5,489 nt of DNA from contig JAUXCK010000221.1 in assembly GCA_030618925.1 (NCBI GenBank), positions 1 to 5,489 on the forward strand. Direction: 5' to 3'. The stretch comes from Desulfobacteraceae bacterium (lineage in GTDB: Bacteria > Desulfobacterota > Desulfobacteria > Desulfobacterales > SURF-7). This document shows positions 4,963 to 5,489 of the stretch, piece after piece. The notes beneath the pieces were generated by a model. It was not told the origin of the DNA and searched no databases. It was given only the letters and a program-made list of their open reading frames with translations. The position numbers were made by a program, and so were the translations under genes. The stretch's first letter is position 1; each line of letters starts with the position of its first letter.

Positions 4963-5489
4963 ATTACTGGTGCGGTACTGGATCGCCTCAGAGACATGCC
5001 GGGTCTGAATACCGGCATCCCCGGCCAAATCAGAAATAGTACGGGCGATCTTGAGAATTCTGTTATAGGCCCGGGCTGAAAGCCCCAATTTGTCGAGGGC
5101 AGATTCCAGAAGCGCGGCAGAACTCGTATTTATCCTGCAATGCTTTTTAATATGACGGCCGCTCATGTTGGCATTACAATATATTTTTGTCCCTTCAAAC
5201 CTTTTGGACTGTATCCCGCGGGCCGCAGCAACCCGCTTCTGAATGGATATGGAGGGTTCGGCATTTGCTTTTTGCGTTAACGCTCTGTAGGACACAGCCG
5301 GCACTTCCACATGAATATCAATCCGGTCCAGAAGCGGCCCTGAAATTCGGGAGCGATAATTGACCATCTGCTGATGAGTGCAAAGGCATTCATGCTTTGG
5401 GTCAGAGTAATATCCGCAGGGACAGGGATTCATGGCGGCGACAAGCATAAAGCTCGACGGATACGCAATGGTTGATGCCGCCCTGGAAA
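4948..5489 (-). CDS. comM: ComM/YifB family Mg-chelatase-like AAA+ ATPase, C-terminal part (5' end outside window; 3' end altered by insertion)
   Basis: In the window 179 codons remain, read inward from the right edge. They include SRAASTIAYPSSFMLVAAMNPCPCG, the four-Cys cluster of NPCPCGYYSDPKHECLC, YRSRISGPLLDRIDIHVEVPAV and the C-terminal LSARAYNRILKIARTISDLAG followed by EAIQYR. These are hallmarks of the ComM/YifB family and its Mg_chelatase_C domain. ComM is a hexameric helicase that promotes branch migration during integration of transformed DNA, and it is conserved well beyond naturally competent species. The Walker A and B motifs lie outside the window. Family members usually continue after AIQYR with a short tail beginning near SLDR or TLDR. 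Here the tail is TSNWGRL, whose last four residues and stop come from the transposase unit's inverted repeat. The core fold looks complete, so function is probably kept. The symbol reflects family membership, not proven function. Confidence 0.88.
   Translation of the reverse strand, partial: SRAASTIAYPSSFMLVAAMNPCPCGYYSDPKHECLCTHQQMVNYRSRISGPLLDRIDIHVEVPAVSYRALTQKANAEPSISIQKRVAAARGIQSKRFEGTKIYCNANMSGRHIKKHCRINTSSAALLESALDKLGLSARAYNRILKIARTISDLAGDAGIQTRHVSEAIQYRTSNWGRL

Noticed and set aside
4719..5039. A 106-residue plus-strand open frame crossing the element border
   Set aside because: It lies antisense to the transposase and comM-like genes, crosses the terminal repeat, and shows no family or ribosome site. 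It is a shadow frame.

Overview
The window looks like a chromosomal segment of a Gram-negative bacterium with moderate GC content. A sulfate-reducing Desulfobacterota lineage (Desulfobacteraceae-like) fits best. This is inferred from the style of the acyl-CoA dehydrogenase, the outer-membrane DUF481 protein, the REP-type transposase with a C-terminal helix-turn-helix, and a TAATCG hexamer repeat. No rRNA or other taxonomic marker is present, so the assignment is tentative.

Layout, plus strand: the 3' end of a large arylsulfatase (1-234) is followed by a complete acyl-CoA dehydrogenase (298-1575). Minus strand: a DUF481 outer-membrane beta-barrel protein (1664-2401) converges on the dehydrogenase with about 88 bases between them. 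Upstream of it lies a gene-poor stretch of about 460 bases (2402-2863) with a fourfold TAATCG repeat, several small inverted repeats and no convincing gene. Next come a membrane-anchored lytic transglycosylase (2864-3613), an AT-rich spacer with a possible gene remnant (3614-3873), a 1089-base REP-associated tyrosine transposase (RAYT) unit with perfect 29-base inverted ends (3874-4962), and the 3' part of a ComM/YifB-family AAA+ ATPase gene that runs off the right edge.

The most informative feature is the junction between the last two. The outer end of the transposase unit lies inside the comM-like reading frame. The last four residues and the stop codon of the ATPase are encoded by the element's terminal inverted repeat, so the element has capped the gene with a replacement C-terminus. 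The transposase lies on the same strand 43 bases after that stop, so it could be expressed by read-through from comM. Just outside the other end of the unit there is an 11-base tandem repeat and about 43 codons of open frame ending in TAA, possibly the tail of a gene displaced or cut by the insertion.

The genes do not form one pathway. The sulfatase and dehydrogenase are catabolic (sulfate-ester hydrolysis, acyl-CoA oxidation), the DUF481 protein and transglycosylase belong to the cell envelope, and ComM/YifB relates to DNA recombination. No CRISPR array, tRNA, rRNA or obvious defence system was seen. The window is mostly ordinary chromosome with one well-defined small mobile element.
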